Shown here: one piece after another, positions 37,765 to 48,431 of the stretch | Position numbering within the stretch: position 1 is the stretch's first letter | How the letters are laid out: the number at the start of each line of letters is the position of its first letter | DNA from: Steinernema hermaphroditum | Lineage: Eukaryota; Nematoda; Chromadorea; Rhabditida; Steinernematidae | NCBI GenBank assembly: GCA_030435675.1 | Contig: CM059621.1 | Coordinates: 7,812,001 to 7,876,000 of the forward strand | Reading direction: 5' to 3' | DNA: 64,000 bases | Notes under the pieces: generated by a model | The model's input: only the letters and a program-made list of their open reading frames with translations | What the model was told of the DNA's origin: nothing | Database searches by the model: none | Translations under genes and position numbers: made by a program

Positions 37765-39040
37765 CTAGTCGAACTTGTATCCAGGCTTGACCTTGCGGCA
37801 GAGGACCATGAAGGGATGGACACTGGGTCCAACGAAGATGTTCTCTTTTCCGTCGTAGGCGGCAGAAGCCTTCTCGTTGCGGACGTCGACCTTTCCGAGG
37901 ACCTGCTTGCCGTCGGGAAGGTTTATGACGCACGGCGAGATGTCGCCCTTGTGGTAGTCGACGTGCACGGGGTGCCACTCCTTCTCTCCGAAGACAGCGG
38001 CCACCTTGAACGGCTGCCAGCTGTAGTCGAAACCGCGAACATGATCGCTGAGCTCCACGAGGACTTGAATGGAACCAACGTTGCCCTTGTACTCGTTGTT
38101 GAACCAGCCGAACGCAGCGGCGACCTGAAATGAGTCACATCAGCAACAATCCTACAGCTGTGCAGTTACCTTTCCTCCATCATTCCAGACGCGGCCCATG
38201 ATGGGCTCTCCTTGCTGGTACCACAAGGCAACATACTGGTCGGGGTTCTGACCAGCCAAGGTGTCCAGCGACTTGCCGAGGGCCTTCACGAGCGGACGGG
38301 TGGGCCAAGCATCTCCCGCGCGAATGTCCATCCATTCGTTGAGCATTATACGTGGAGGAGGTGGCGGAGGAGGGCCCGGCGCAGGTGTAGGCGGTGGAGG
38401 GGGAGGAGGAGCTGGCTTCGGACAAGAGGCGCACTCGCAGAACGGCGGTCCTCCCTTTATATTCCGGACGACGATCCACATGTTGTTGAGAGGGATGCCA
38501 GTGATGTTCTCGGCGACTCCATCGTGCGAGAATGCGGCGATCTCGGTCTTGTTGTCGAGGAATCCGATCAGTGGACCTTCTTTGCGGTCCTTCCAGAAGA
38601 TCGGGATCGAGTCTCCACACTTGAGCATCTGGCGGTCATCAGATGCGAAGCGATCCTTGTACTGGATCCACTCGTACCAGAAACCAAGGGTGTTGTGATC
38701 TCCCTTGTACTGAAGCACCTGGATCTGGCCACCGAGGTCCTTCGCACCGGTCAACTCAGCTTTCAGATATGGGAAGCTGCACTCAACAACTCCGGCGTTG
38801 TTCCACGCACTGAAACGAGAACGTTCAGTGAGGCTGGACAAAGTGGCAGAACTTACCGGCCGTGGATAGGCTTGCCGTGCTTGTACCACAGGGCCACGTA
38901 CATGTTCTGTTGGCCCAGGACCTTCACGGGATTCTCCGGGAACGGAGATCCGATCGGCTGGAACGCCCAAACTGAAACGAGAGACCGTGAGCGCCAGAGA
39001 GCGGCGACATACCATCTTCCTTGGGCGGGGGGTTCGGCAT
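37765..39040 (-). CDS. Two-module 'ALWY..GR.WN' protein with proline linker, copy B
   Basis: Same four-exon structure as copy A (39040-39013, 38971-38857, 38809-38170, 38124-37765), giving 380 residues. Almost every residue matches copy A; the main difference is a proline linker longer by six residues (18 bp) in the third exon, plus a few substitutions such as HVDYHKGD for HVDYSKGD. Introns and about 120 bp of upstream sequence are also conserved. The stop lies 97 bp from the stop of the convergent AT-hook gene. The pair is the product of a duplication of about 1.4 kb, in the same orientation and some 31.7 kb apart, either recent or kept similar by gene conversion. Confidence 0.85.
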
Positions 39041-39084
39041 CTTGGCGACTTCCAGAAGAAGAGCGCGGCGCCCGCCGCTCGGCT

Positions 39085-39094
39085 CCTTTTATTC
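39085..39094 (-). promoter_or_regulatory. TATA-like element of the copy B gene
   Basis: On the minus strand this reads GAATAAAAGG, about 45-50 bp upstream of the start codon, matching the position of the element in copy A. Confidence 0.5.
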
Positions 39095-39217
39095 ACCGCC
39101 AGCCTGCTCACTTCCTATTAGTTCGTCTCTGTCTCGTCTCCGCTACACCCGAGACTCGTAGACGACCAGCCAGTGGCGTCTAGCGACTGCCGACAATCAG
39201 GAGAGCTCACGCAGCGC

Positions 39218-40293
39218 TTAAAGGGACACGGTCATGGCGGAAAAAAGTTTTTTAAAAAATCTGAAAAAATTCATGCCCGTGTTTTTGAGGTTGCTGAAAA
39301 CGATGGTGAGTGGCGATTCTAAGTTCGCCAGGTAGTTTCCTAGAAACAGACCACAGCGCGCGATCTGTGGTTTGTCGATGGTCCCGTCGCGGGACGCGTG
39401 TCCCGACGCGATTTTCGCGACGAATGCGATTCGCGTACTGTAGTTTCATCATTTTCTATCGATTTTGCTAAGTTTTGAGGGACAAAGCATCTTCAAAAGC
39501 ATTTGTTTCGACTTATTTCACTTCCTCAGCTTATCTCTAATGCAGAAAAAGATCTTCGCCACGATTTTGGCGATTTCGAGGGTTAGTTGCTGGATATGCA
39601 GTGGCATATACATGTGTGTGTGAAAACAATCAGTCGTATTTAAGTGTACTTTACGACAACTAGGCGAATTTCACTGTCCGATGCAGAATTTACTGCTGAT
39701 TCTATCACGTATCGATAGGGACACGTCCTAAATACAGATAGAATATCAGTTCTATGAAACGTGAAATGGCAGAAACACCTATATTGGCGCTTATAGTTTT
39801 TTGGCATTGATGTTTAGAGGATTTAAGTGTGAATTGGACAATCCACTGGCGGTTTGGCATTTCAAAACTCTCAAACTTGTAATAACATCGGACGAAAAGG
39901 AATATAGAGCGTTTCCATGTGATACTAACCCTCGAAATCGCCAAAATCGTGGCGAAGATCTTTTTCTGCATTAGAGATAAGCCGAGGAAGTGAAATAAGT
40001 CGAAACAAATGCTTTTGAAGATGCTTTGTCCCTCAAAACTTAGCAAAATCGGTAGAAAATGATAAAACTACAGTACGCGAATCGCATTCGTCGCGCAAAT
40101 CGCGTCGGGACACGCGTCCCGCGACGGGACCATCGACAAACCACAGATCGCGCGCTGTGGTCTGTTTCTAGGAAACTACCTGGCGAACTTAGAATCGCCA
40201 CTCACCATCGTTTTCAGCAACCTCAAAAACACGGGCATGAATTTTTTCAGATTTTTTAAAAAACTTTTTTCCGCCATGACCGTGTCCCTTTAA
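39218..40293. mobile_element. Foldback (MITE-like) element with TTAA ends and 366-bp inverted arms
   Basis: The left arm (39222-39587) and right arm (39924-40289) are near-perfect inverted complements of 366 bp each, beginning AGGGACACGGTCATGGCGG. The 336-bp centre is unrelated and carries no transposase. TTAA flanks both ends (39218-39221 and 40290-40293), the target duplication typical of piggyBac-type elements, although TTAA could also be the outer end of a longer inverted repeat. The arms contain a nested GC-rich palindromic zone (GTCCCGTCGCGGGACGCG). The arms are so similar that the insertion or arm homogenisation must be fairly recent. It is probably non-autonomous. Confidence 0.85.
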
Positions 40294-40587
40294 GGTCCAT
40301 CGCACCGAGACCCTCTTAAATAAGCCACCCGATTCCCTTCTCATGTGGAGGCTGCTCTTCTTTGAGATCTTTCCACCGAGTTGTTGGTCAAAGGAGAGGC
40401 CTTCGGGTATATCTTGCAGTTACGCAGCATAAGTTGTTCGATGGATTACGGTGCTTGTGCTAATCGTTCGAGGTTTAGCGGAACTCTTGTCACGATGTGG
40501 TGCAATTTTCAAAGTTTCTTTCATCCGATCTTCCAAGTCCGTCAAACTCGCTTCTGTGCGTTGTCCTCTTCGCGTTTTCTGTCGCAC

Positions 40588-42020
40588 ATGAAGAAGGAAA
40601 AGAGGAAGCTGTCCATAACGGCCAACGGAGAGGGTGAGCAACCGAAGAAGAAGGCGAAGATGCCTCGTGAGTTCGAATTCTTTCGTTTTCCCCGACGTCG
40701 CATCGCCCTGCAGTTCTACTACCTCGGCTGGGAGTATGATGGACTCGTGTGCCAGCAAGATACAGAGAACACTGTCGAAGAGCATATTATGAGGGCTCTG
40801 GAGAAGACGAAGCTGATCGAGTCCCGACAAATCGCGCAGTGGACTCGATGCGGCAGGACCGACAAAGGAGTTTCGGCGTTTCGCCAAGTGGCTGGAGTCA
40901 CCGTCAGGTAAACCGACCACTGTGTTCATGTCAAATTGTCTTCTTCCATTTCAGGTCGAACCTTGCGGAAGGAGAGGGATTGTGGTGGCATCCCGAATCC
41001 GATCCTTTTTCCCGTATTATGGGAAGCAAACGCGAAGAATTGAACTACTGCCAGATGCTGAATGGAACGCTTCCTCCATCCATCAGAGTTATGGCCTGGG
41101 CAGCTGTAGATCAGGAATTCAACGCCAGGCACAACTGTACAGAGCGGGTGTACAAGTACTGGTTCCCGCTGGGGGATATGGACTTGACAGGCATGAGGGA
41201 CGGATGTCAGCGGTTGGTGGGTGAGCACGATTTTCGAAATTTCTGTTGGATTGACAAGAACAAGGCGCGTTTGGAAATGTCTTATCGGAGAAGGATAACG
41301 GAGGCTTCCGTTGCTGTTGTCCAGTAAGTGTTTTAAACGATAATCCGAAGGAACTCTATTTTCTAGAAACGGTTCGCAAGAGGAAGGGAACAGCAATTAC
41401 CGACTGTGCGAGCTCACTGTTGCTGGAAGTGGATTCCTCTGGCACCAGATTCGCTGCATTGTGTCGGTACTCTCGGAAATAGGAAGGGGGAATGAATCTC
41501 CCGATGTGGTTGACAAACTTCTGGACATCGAATCCAATCCACAAAGACCGCAGTACGGCTTAGCCACTGGAGCGCCACTCTGCCTCTTCGACTGTTCTTA
41601 CGGAGATGCGAATCCCAAGTGGAACTGGGATTTAACTATCGTCACGAAAGTTATGAATCATTTGCAAATGACCTGGTCGGATCTGCAGGCCAAGTGAGAT
41701 TTCCCTTTTAATCTGCGTTACCTAGTGTCTTCTTCAGATCTGCGATGGTCCTTGCCATGATGAAAGAAATCGGTGGTGCGCATGAAGAGCTGGCGAACAA
41801 TTGCGCTGGATTCGAAGAGTTCTTACGGGACCGTGCGAAGGCTGGAAAGGTAAAAGTGGACCTTAGAATTTGCGATATAAGTCCTGCTTAGGTTTATGTG
41901 CCCCTTATGGACAGACCGAAATGTGACAGTTTAGAAACGAAGCAGAAGAAGATGCAGATGAAGGAAGCGGAGAAAAGAGTCGCAGAGGAGCTGAACAAAG
42001 CTGCAGAAAATATTTCATAA
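40588..42020 (+). CDS. PUS3: tRNA pseudouridine synthase PUS3 (TruA/DEG1 family)
   Basis: Five exons (40588-40907, 40955-41323, 41367-41693, 41738-41849, 41892-42020) give 418 residues from this start. The catalytic block CGRTDKGVSAF carries the nucleophile Asp92. Other family blocks are LGWEYDG, NARHNCTERVYKYWFP, VGEHDFRNFCW, GSGFLWHQIRCIV and, near the end, VPLMDRPKCDSLE, which is specific to PUS3. The enzyme makes pseudouridine at positions 38 and 39 of tRNA anticodon arms. In-frame Mets at 40441 and 40495 would add up to 49 residues, including a stretch that could be a targeting peptide; I chose 40588 since the lysine-rich N-terminus is typical. It is the first gene of a compact same-strand trio. 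Confidence 0.93.
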
Positions 42021-42151
42021 TTTATTGTTATTAGGTTCTTGTTGAATTTGTTGTTAAATTCTACTGTTTCCGTTGTTAGGACGCTTTGAAGATTCGTCCA
42101 GTCGTTCAAATATTTGTGCAAATTTGTGTGTTATCAATGTGGACTACAAAA

Positions 42152-42159
42152 CTTTGCAG
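42152..42159 (+). promoter_or_regulatory. Probable trans-splice acceptor of RTRAF
   Basis: CTTTGCAG lies 132 bp after the PUS3 stop and 9 bp before the RTRAF start codon, where a downstream operon gene would receive a spliced leader. No spliced-leader gene is visible in the window. Confidence 0.5.
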
Positions 42160-42168
42160 CAGGTAACG

Positions 42169-42696
42169 ATGGAGCGATTGGAATCGATGGAAACGTCACA
42201 AAGTGTGGAGTTGTTGAAGATGCTGGAAGAACTGGACTGTGAGTCATGAGCTAAGCGCAGTTCAGATCATTCAGCCGTTTTCTTTAAGTGTCGAACGAGC
42301 GAAATAGAGCTGCCATCGAACGCATGCGTCAACATTTGAAAATCACCGAGCACCCGGACCCGAGCGTCGTCTTGAGAGCTGTTTGCAAGAGGATTCTGGG
42401 ATCCAGTGATGTGCCGAGGAACGGAGCGAGCTCCGACCAATCTGTGAGTCTCTGGTTTGCATGGGCTTTTTTGAAAAGTGTTTTTTTTTCAGAGAAAGTT
42501 CGCGTTGAACAAGTTCGATTTGGGAATAACATCATCCGGTGACGCGAAGGTGGACACAGCGGTTCGGGCGCTTCGACTGCTGCATGTTCAGAATATGCGC
42601 GAGTTGCAAACGGGAATCAACCAGACCCTCATAGCGGTGCAATCCGTCACGGCGAACCCGAAGACAGATGTCCGTGTGGGGAAAGTTGGCTATTGA
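42169..42696 (+). CDS. RTRAF: RTRAF (CGI-99) homolog, C-terminal half only
   Basis: Three exons (42169-42238, 42289-42443, 42493-42696) give 142 residues. The last 60 residues match RTRAF closely: FDLGITSSGDAKVDTAVRAL, then RLLHVQNMRELQTGINQTL and NPKTDVRVGKVGY. The middle (RNRAAIERMRQHLKI) aligns with the helical region of the family. Human RTRAF is about 244 residues; the conserved N-terminal region is absent here and the space before the ATG is only 148 bp. RTRAF is a subunit of the RTCB/DDX1/FAM98B tRNA ligase complex, which joins tRNA exons after intron removal. The short form may keep only the complex-assembly helices. Alternatively an N-terminal exon lies elsewhere, which the gap to PUS3 argues against. 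Confidence 0.82.
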
Positions 42697-42866
42697 GTCT
42701 TAATTGTACAATTTCTTTTGTGTGTTCGTTACCTTATGCCTGTAAAGAGCTTATATTTTGCAGCCCGTTGTTAATTGGAGTTAGGTGAGGTGGTGTGGCC
42801 GAATCGAGTTCAAATTATCTGCCCCTTTGATATCTGTTGTGTTCTCCATGTTATCTATTTGATGGA

Positions 42867-42873
42867 CTTTCAG
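42867..42873 (+). promoter_or_regulatory. Probable trans-splice acceptor of TSEN2
   Basis: ACTTTCAG-type site ending at 42873, seven bases before the TSEN2 start codon and about 177 bp after the RTRAF stop. It is the third gene of the cluster and would be matured the same way as RTRAF. Confidence 0.45.
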
Positions 42874-42880
42874 GATTTTG

Positions 42881-43885
42881 ATGGATTTTCTACCGCTCCA
42901 CTCGAAAGATTCGTCCTGCCTAGATCCGGGAGTGCAAGAGCCCTCAGGAAGCTTCGTGGGGAGGCTCGACGCGTCTTCGATGCACGTCGTCATCCCGTGT
43001 TCTTACGAAAGCTTCCGACTTCACCGAGTGGTAAGAAATTTGTCAAATCTAGATATGGCAATCATTCATTTAGTAGGGCGCCTATGGTAGTCGGCTTGGG
43101 GAGCACAACGACTACATCTGCAGTGCTTGCTTCGGAAAGAGACCCGTCCGCAACGGAAAAAGAGGCGAGCGGCAAACTAAGGTTAAGCTCGAAGAGCTCG
43201 AAGTGGAAGATCCCGTGCGCAAGTGGAAGAACCTGACCTTTGGCGATCGCGGCCTCCGCCTCTCTCCCGAGGAAGCGCTCTATTTGGTTGCCGAGCTGAA
43301 GGTCCTAACCGTGGACGGTCATGGCCTAAATGACTTGTGGAAACACTATGTTTCGCGCTTTGGTCGAAAATTTGTAGGCCGATGTGCGGTGTATAGGCAT
43401 TTGCGACGACAAGGATGGGTACCCAAGCCCGGAATCAGTTTGGGTTGCGATTATGGTAAGTCGTGGGATTAGCAAAATCCAAGCAAGTTAGTTGTTTCAG
43501 CTGTCTACCGATGTGGACCTGATTATTACCATTCGTCGGCTGGTGTTACGATACGCGAAAGTGGAAAGTCAATCAAGTCTGAAGATTTTCAAACGCTGGT
43601 GAGGTCACTTGCTAATATGAGGAAGGTAAGAGGCCACAACGATTTACATGATATCAGTACGGGACATTGCAGGCCTTCGTTTTGATGGTAATCACTGTAC
43701 CAGAGGCCATTGATTCTCCAAATTGTTTGGACGATGCTGTTATATCGGTATGACTTGCTTATCGTGACCTGAGCGCACATTGTCTATTTTAGGACCTTGG
43801 AACCAACGGTAGATGGACTATGCCGAACCCCGAAACACTGATGTTTGAAGATGATGAGGACAGTGAAAACCCAAAGATTAACTAG
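42881..43885 (+). CDS. TSEN2: tRNA-splicing endonuclease catalytic subunit SEN2
   Basis: Five exons (42881-43030, 43077-43455, 43501-43625, 43673-43747, 43793-43885) give 273 residues. The C-terminal nuclease domain is clear: LWKHYVSRFGRKFVGRCAVY, RHLRRQGWVPKPGISLGCDY, then AVYRCGPDYYHSSAGV. The expected catalytic triad is present at Tyr179, His187 and Lys218. SEN2 cleaves the 5' splice site of intron-containing pre-tRNAs. At 273 residues it is much shorter than human TSEN2, lacking most of the N-terminal region, though a Cys-containing segment (HNDYICSACFGKRP) remains. It follows RTRAF by 184 bp in the same orientation and converges on the galectin-like gene. The acceptor of exon 2 was placed at TAG|GGC to avoid an in-frame stop. 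Confidence 0.9.
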
Positions 43886-44032
43886 CATTAACTTTTGTTG
43901 ATATAAAATGGTTGATATGCGACAGTGTGATATAAAGTTGAAACGGACTTCCACACAGGCTGACATTATATCCGTAATCTAGGGAAATACTATGCAAACT
44001 TTATATGTGTCCACGTAGAATGAGAAAGACAT

Positions 44033-45122
44033 TCAGGACCCATTAATACCAAAGAGATCAATCCCATTGGTTGCAACGAATTGTCTTGTAGTCGTCGTTT
44101 TCTTATAGTCATCGTGTATACAACCTTGGAGCGGAAATTCGAAGATCCACATGTCGTTCACGTAATACTGCAATGCGTTGTGTAAGTAAGGAAAGAGTTT
44201 TGATTAATTTACCTTTACGAATTTTTCCGTAATCCAAAAGGAGATTTCAATGAGCCGATCCATCTCAAATGGAAATACTTTTGATCTCCGAAACTTTTGT
44301 TTCATATGGTTTGTATGATCTTCTAATTTCTTGTGCTTTTTCGTTTCGGTGCAATTGACTTTGTAGATGAGCTAAAGATTGATTGAGTACTTGCTATGCT
44401 CATCGCGATTCATACCTTTCTTGTGGAAAACATAGCCTTCATGGACTGCGAAATTTTCCGTAAGGTGAAACTAACTTCGAAATCTCCTTTGATCAAACCG
44501 AGCAGTCGAATACGCCCATCTGCAATAGAACTGGGTGTGAGAAAACCTCGGAAGCGTACCCTTCGATATGTCGACATCCTGGCTCGTCTTCGAATCCAGT
44601 GTGTATTCGGTGAACTCGATTCTCGTCGGGACGAAAATGCCTTCTATGATGATCTTTTCAATGGCGTATATCCTGAAATGATTTGAGCCCGTTTGACAGC
44701 CACTCTTCAACTTACTTCAGAGTCATGCTGTTGTGCGTCCGCATGTAGTTGCGGAAGACCTGCACTCCGTCCTCCAGAAAACGGAAGTGGAAGATCTCTT
44801 TCGGGGGTCGTTTCTAAGAAAATAGCCGTGAAAAGGTCAAGTACGTGAGACTCACCGGCTCATCGAAAGGCATCGTCAGAAGAACGCGGTCATTACCGAA
44901 GGCGAACGCAAACTCCCGATTCCAGTAGACTCTTCCTTCAACGACCATCACAGAGCCAGGGATGATGGGCCGCCGGAGCTGGATGCTCAGAGGCATCAAA
45001 GGCTTCGATTCATTGATCGAGCCAACGTAGTAGTTTTTGTTGCTAAAGGGGTCCTTTTCGAATACGACAGCATCCGTCAGCGGAAGGAAGACGAGAAGCA
45101 GAAGCGTCGCGCCAAGTTCCAT
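44033..45122 (-). CDS. Secreted protein with galectin-like domains
   Basis: Six minus-strand exons (45122-44856, 44813-44716, 44672-44560, 44519-44416, 44371-44213, 44167-44033) give 291 residues. The start MELGATLLLLVFLPLTDAVV is a signal peptide. Two segments look like galectin beta-sandwiches: one around IQLRRPIIPGSVMVVEGRVY and REFAFAFGNDRVLLTMPF, the other around FPFEMDRLIEISFWITEKFV followed by YYVNDMWIFEF and GIDLFGI. The canonical sugar-binding HxNPR / WGxE residues are not obvious, so binding specificity is open. Galectins usually lack a signal peptide, which makes the secretion signal notable. All junctions keep frame. The fold assignment is inference from pattern; the gene model is firmer. 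Confidence 0.6.
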
Positions 45123-45812
45123 TGCGAATTGAGAGCGCTCGACCGCCTCGGAAGCCGACTGCCTGCTGCAATGCCGAAGCCATCTCTATTCGTTTGCAGA
45201 GGAGTGTCTGCAGACGCATGGGTTCCAGGCGAGACAGAAAAAGACATTTTGGCGATTCCAGACTCAGCTAAGAAGCTAAGGGGTCCCAATCGAAGATCCG
45301 CCGGAGGACGGAAGATCTTGAGGGTCGTCCGTGGCTTCCTAGGGTTCAACAAATTTGCGAGCAGAAGTTAGCTCGATTCATCTAACTTCGCTGGAAACCG
45401 ATGCTTTTTTTATTTCATGTTAGGTTGTTTTGATTCATTCTTTGGACTTAGCTTCTGCTCAGCTCGTTTTCGAGCGCCCCGCGTTGGTCACCCTTCTTTT
45501 TTTCCAACGTTCAACAAGAATCGAATGCTTGCGCCCCGAAGAAAAAAGGTTCACAAAAGACTTCATCCGTTATGCATGCAGTGAACTGATCAGTTTATTC
45601 TTTGCGGAAACACATTAGCTCTCCGGAAACTCGCCGCTATCATCTTTGAATACACGCGGGGAGCAGAAAACACACAGAACCACTGGCCTCTGACCTTTGC
45701 AGGAAAACCTGATCTTATCTGGGCGAATGTGCGATCGCCACTTGAATCAATTTCGATCGATACGAGCGGCAACGTTTTCGAACCTGTAGCCATGCGCCGT
45801 CGACCCACGTGA
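45123..45812. other. Intergenic region
   Basis: Upstream of the galectin-like gene. A 66-residue plus-strand frame at 45171-45371 has no supporting features. Nothing else is evident. Confidence 0.35.
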
Positions 45813-46160
45813 ATGGATCTGTTCCACGGATTCTTCTCCGCCTTCGCCTTCCTCTTCCGCAACGACCAGCGCCGCTACCTTCTGGACGTGATCGACCTGC
45901 AGGAGGACTACTTCTCCGAGGGCGACGCCTTCTTCGCCAGCACCATCGACGTCGACTTCGTCAACGTCGTCTTCCCCGCGTTCTCTTTCCTTCTCCGCCA
46001 GAACCAGCGTCTGGATCAGCTCGACCTCCTCGACGAGCCTTTCGAACTGATCGAGCACGGCGATATCAGTGGCTTTGAGGCGAACTTCAATGAGATCTTT
46101 ATCGATCACAACAACAATGTCGTCGTATTCCAGATCAATAATAACCGATTCATTCAATAA
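45813..46160 (+). CDS. Small acidic protein with Asn-rich tail (family member 1)
   Basis: A single-exon frame of 115 residues. The start MDLFHGFFSAFAFLFR is aromatic and hydrophobic but ends at Arg16, so it is a weak signal peptide candidate. The middle is acidic, and the end reads FIDHNNNVVVFQINNNRFIQ. Strong use of C-ending codons in this strand matches the highly biased genes of the window and supports this strand over the open frame on the opposite one. The stop codon overlaps an AATAAA (CAATAAATG). A second small gene at 58206 has a similar Asn-rich end. Function unknown. Confidence 0.5.
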   Translation: MDLFHGFFSAFAFLFRNDQRRYLLDVIDLQEDYFSEGDAFFASTIDVDFVNVVFPAFSFLLRQNQRLDQLDLLDEPFELIEHGDISGFEANFNEIFIDHNNNVVVFQINNNRFIQ

Positions 46161-47807
46161 ATGCTAGAGAATATTCCAAGAAGTGTCCACATTCATGACA
46201 GATTTTTCTTTTCAAACTCTGGAATGTCACTCTTACCCAGAATTAACCTCGAAGGCTTTTATATTTCTCGGAACTCCACTAACTTCATCCATCCATCTAC
46301 CCGAAGCTTTAATTCGAACATCCAATGCATATTCGAGTTACACCATCGGTCATTTCGACCCACCATGTTGGCAGTGGCAGCCCAACGCCAACAGAATCGT
46401 TGCGCTAGGCAACATTTTGCCAAGAGTATTTTGCTAGGGAAGCCATTTCATCAAGGCGAAACAATCAGCTTTTAGCCTCGCGAAGATCAAGATCCACACT
46501 TACATTGGATTTTTTTATAGCCGGTCTATAAGAAAGCTATAGTGCGGGGATAAAAGTCGTTCAGTCAATAAAAAGGAAAGATCATTTTGGAAGAAAGTGA
46601 TAATTTCAATTCCCGGGAACTGTATCATGTCAGTACAACCGACGTTGTGTTGGGCCAGAGCATTTTGAATCCAGGTTTGCCCTAAAGGCGGAAAATTCCA
46701 CTGCTTGGTAAGGATTGGTTGCCGGAGAGGCAGACTTCGAACTTGCAGTCAATCTTCTGCTTGCGAGGCGCGGGTGGAGGTGATAGCGGCTTTCTTGGTG
46801 AGATGTGATTTTCCAGGATGACTTCTCATGCAGCCGTATGCTCTCTACTCTTGCTACTTACCTGTGACCTTCCTCTACAAGCGCTTTTTATGTTTCGTAC
46901 TCAACTTTACAACTGCTTTGTTAAGATGGGCCCATTATGGGCTCATCGGTCCGGAAGCTACATCTCGGCCGGTGGTGGTGTCCTCAGAGCCTCCGTCCGC
47001 AGAGCGGAATTCCGTATGTCTCTACTCCCAGTGGGTTGTACGCCTGCAGCTGCAAAACTTTTGTTTCATGTACCGTCCACCGCCTCACTATAATGTTTCA
47101 CGGAAAAAGTCGTCTTTTCTTGGCGCTGCTCGCAACTTTCTGCAGCGTCGAAGAAATGTGTCACTTCGGTGGTTTCTGATCGCTGATGTCACTTTAAACA
47201 GCGGAGACACGTGCTCCGTTCTTGAAGTCGCTGTATACGAAACGAGGTGGCGCCGATCCACTCGATAGGACCCAGCTGAATACATCGCTTCTTCACACCG
47301 GCAGAAGAAGTCACCCCCGCTTCAGCTGCTTCCTCATTTGTCTTCAGGCGTGTTCACTTGAACAAACAGGTATCCCCGTCTTCTGCAAAGCCCCGCGGTC
47401 CATTAACAATCGCATTAATTAAACTTTCACGGCGTCGCCAATTAGCGAATGTTCCAAAGACCGAAACGAGTGTCGGCGGCACTCCTTCCAAAGGCGCCCA
47501 TCGATCACTTGATCGCCAGAAGAACCGAAGTGACTCTAATCGGAGGCGAAGGTTCGGCGCTGCAGCGCGTCTTCGGACGACGTCTGTTTTTCTAAGATTA
47601 GCGCCACTTTCACAAAAGATCGCTCCGGGGCGATCGACGCTTTTTCGCCGTCTGCAACTTCAAGTTCACCGTTCTCTTATCGGCTCAGAAGATCTGGAAA
47701 TCGGCGTTGGCATTGAGAGGGTAATCATTCTTCTGAAACAGAGGTCATGGAGACCGTTTGCACTTCTCAGAGTGCAGAACACTGCTTTGGCACTGTATAG
47801 TTCCGTG

Positions 47808-47875
47808 GCAAAACTTCTGATTTCGACGACCTTGCCTGGTTCATCCTCCAGAAGAACCTCCGAAGAGTCAAATTT
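47808..47875 (+). repeat. Local repeat R1, copy 1
   Basis: About 68 bp including TTCATCCTCCAGAAGAACCT; recurs at 48281-48348 with a few substitutions. Confidence 0.8.
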
Positions 47876-48180
47876 GTTAGTTATGAACGTCTTTCAATTG
47901 ATTGCTTGGAGTACTAGGTGGATTGTCTTCAAAATCAGCCATCTACGAAAGAGATGTCCACCCCGAAACTTGCTCAGAACTTTCCATTCACCGTTCAGAA
48001 CTTTCCCACAGATCCATTCCACAATCGGTTTAATGATCAACGCCTGATAAATGCACAAAGTACGGTGTGAAGCCACGAAGTAATTTCTTTCTCCCAGATG
48101 GGATAAAACAATCCGTTCCGCAAGTTGATAACTGTTTGGCTCAGCGTTTAAACAGCAGCGAAGAAAGTCATTGTCGTTTG

Positions 48181-48268
48181 GGTTCTAAAACAATGTTTCC
48201 ATCCGTAGTCTCCTGAGGCTACGGTTTTTTCCTTCTTCCAAAGCTTCCATCTTTTACGTTTTTGTGTA
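48181..48268 (+). repeat. Local repeat R2, copy 1
   Basis: About 88 bp including CAATGTTTCCATCCGTAGTC; recurs at 48432-48520 with small insertions. Confidence 0.8.
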
Positions 48269-48280
48269 CATTTGTGCGAG

Positions 48281-48348
48281 GCAAAACTTCTGCTTTCGAC
48301 GACTTTACCCGGTTCATCCTCCAGAAGAACCTCCGAAGAGTCAAAATT
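48281..48348 (+). repeat. Local repeat R1, copy 2
   Basis: Second copy of R1, 473 bp downstream in the same orientation. The R1 and R2 copies alternate (R1, R2, R1, R2), which indicates a single tandem duplication of a unit with a diverged spacer. Confidence 0.8.
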
Positions 48349-48431
48349 GGGTCGGGTACTATTGATCCCAAGACAACTGATCCCTTTCAGCCCCGTTGAG
48401 CTGCCCCTTTGAGCATTACAGTAAAGTAAAG

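Noticed and set aside
38212..39183. 323-residue plus-strand frame over copy B
   Set aside because: Antisense of the two-module gene; a similar shadow exists over copy A.
39252..40259. Two identical 66-residue frames, one on each strand
   Set aside because: They are the two inverted arms of the foldback element and not genes.
45171..45371. 66-residue plus-strand frame upstream of the galectin-like gene
   Set aside because: No signal peptide, no conserved motif, and it sits in the likely promoter of the divergent gene.
46828..47268. 146-residue plus-strand frame
   Set aside because: Hydrophobic start but no coherent domain; overlapping frames in other phases are equally long.
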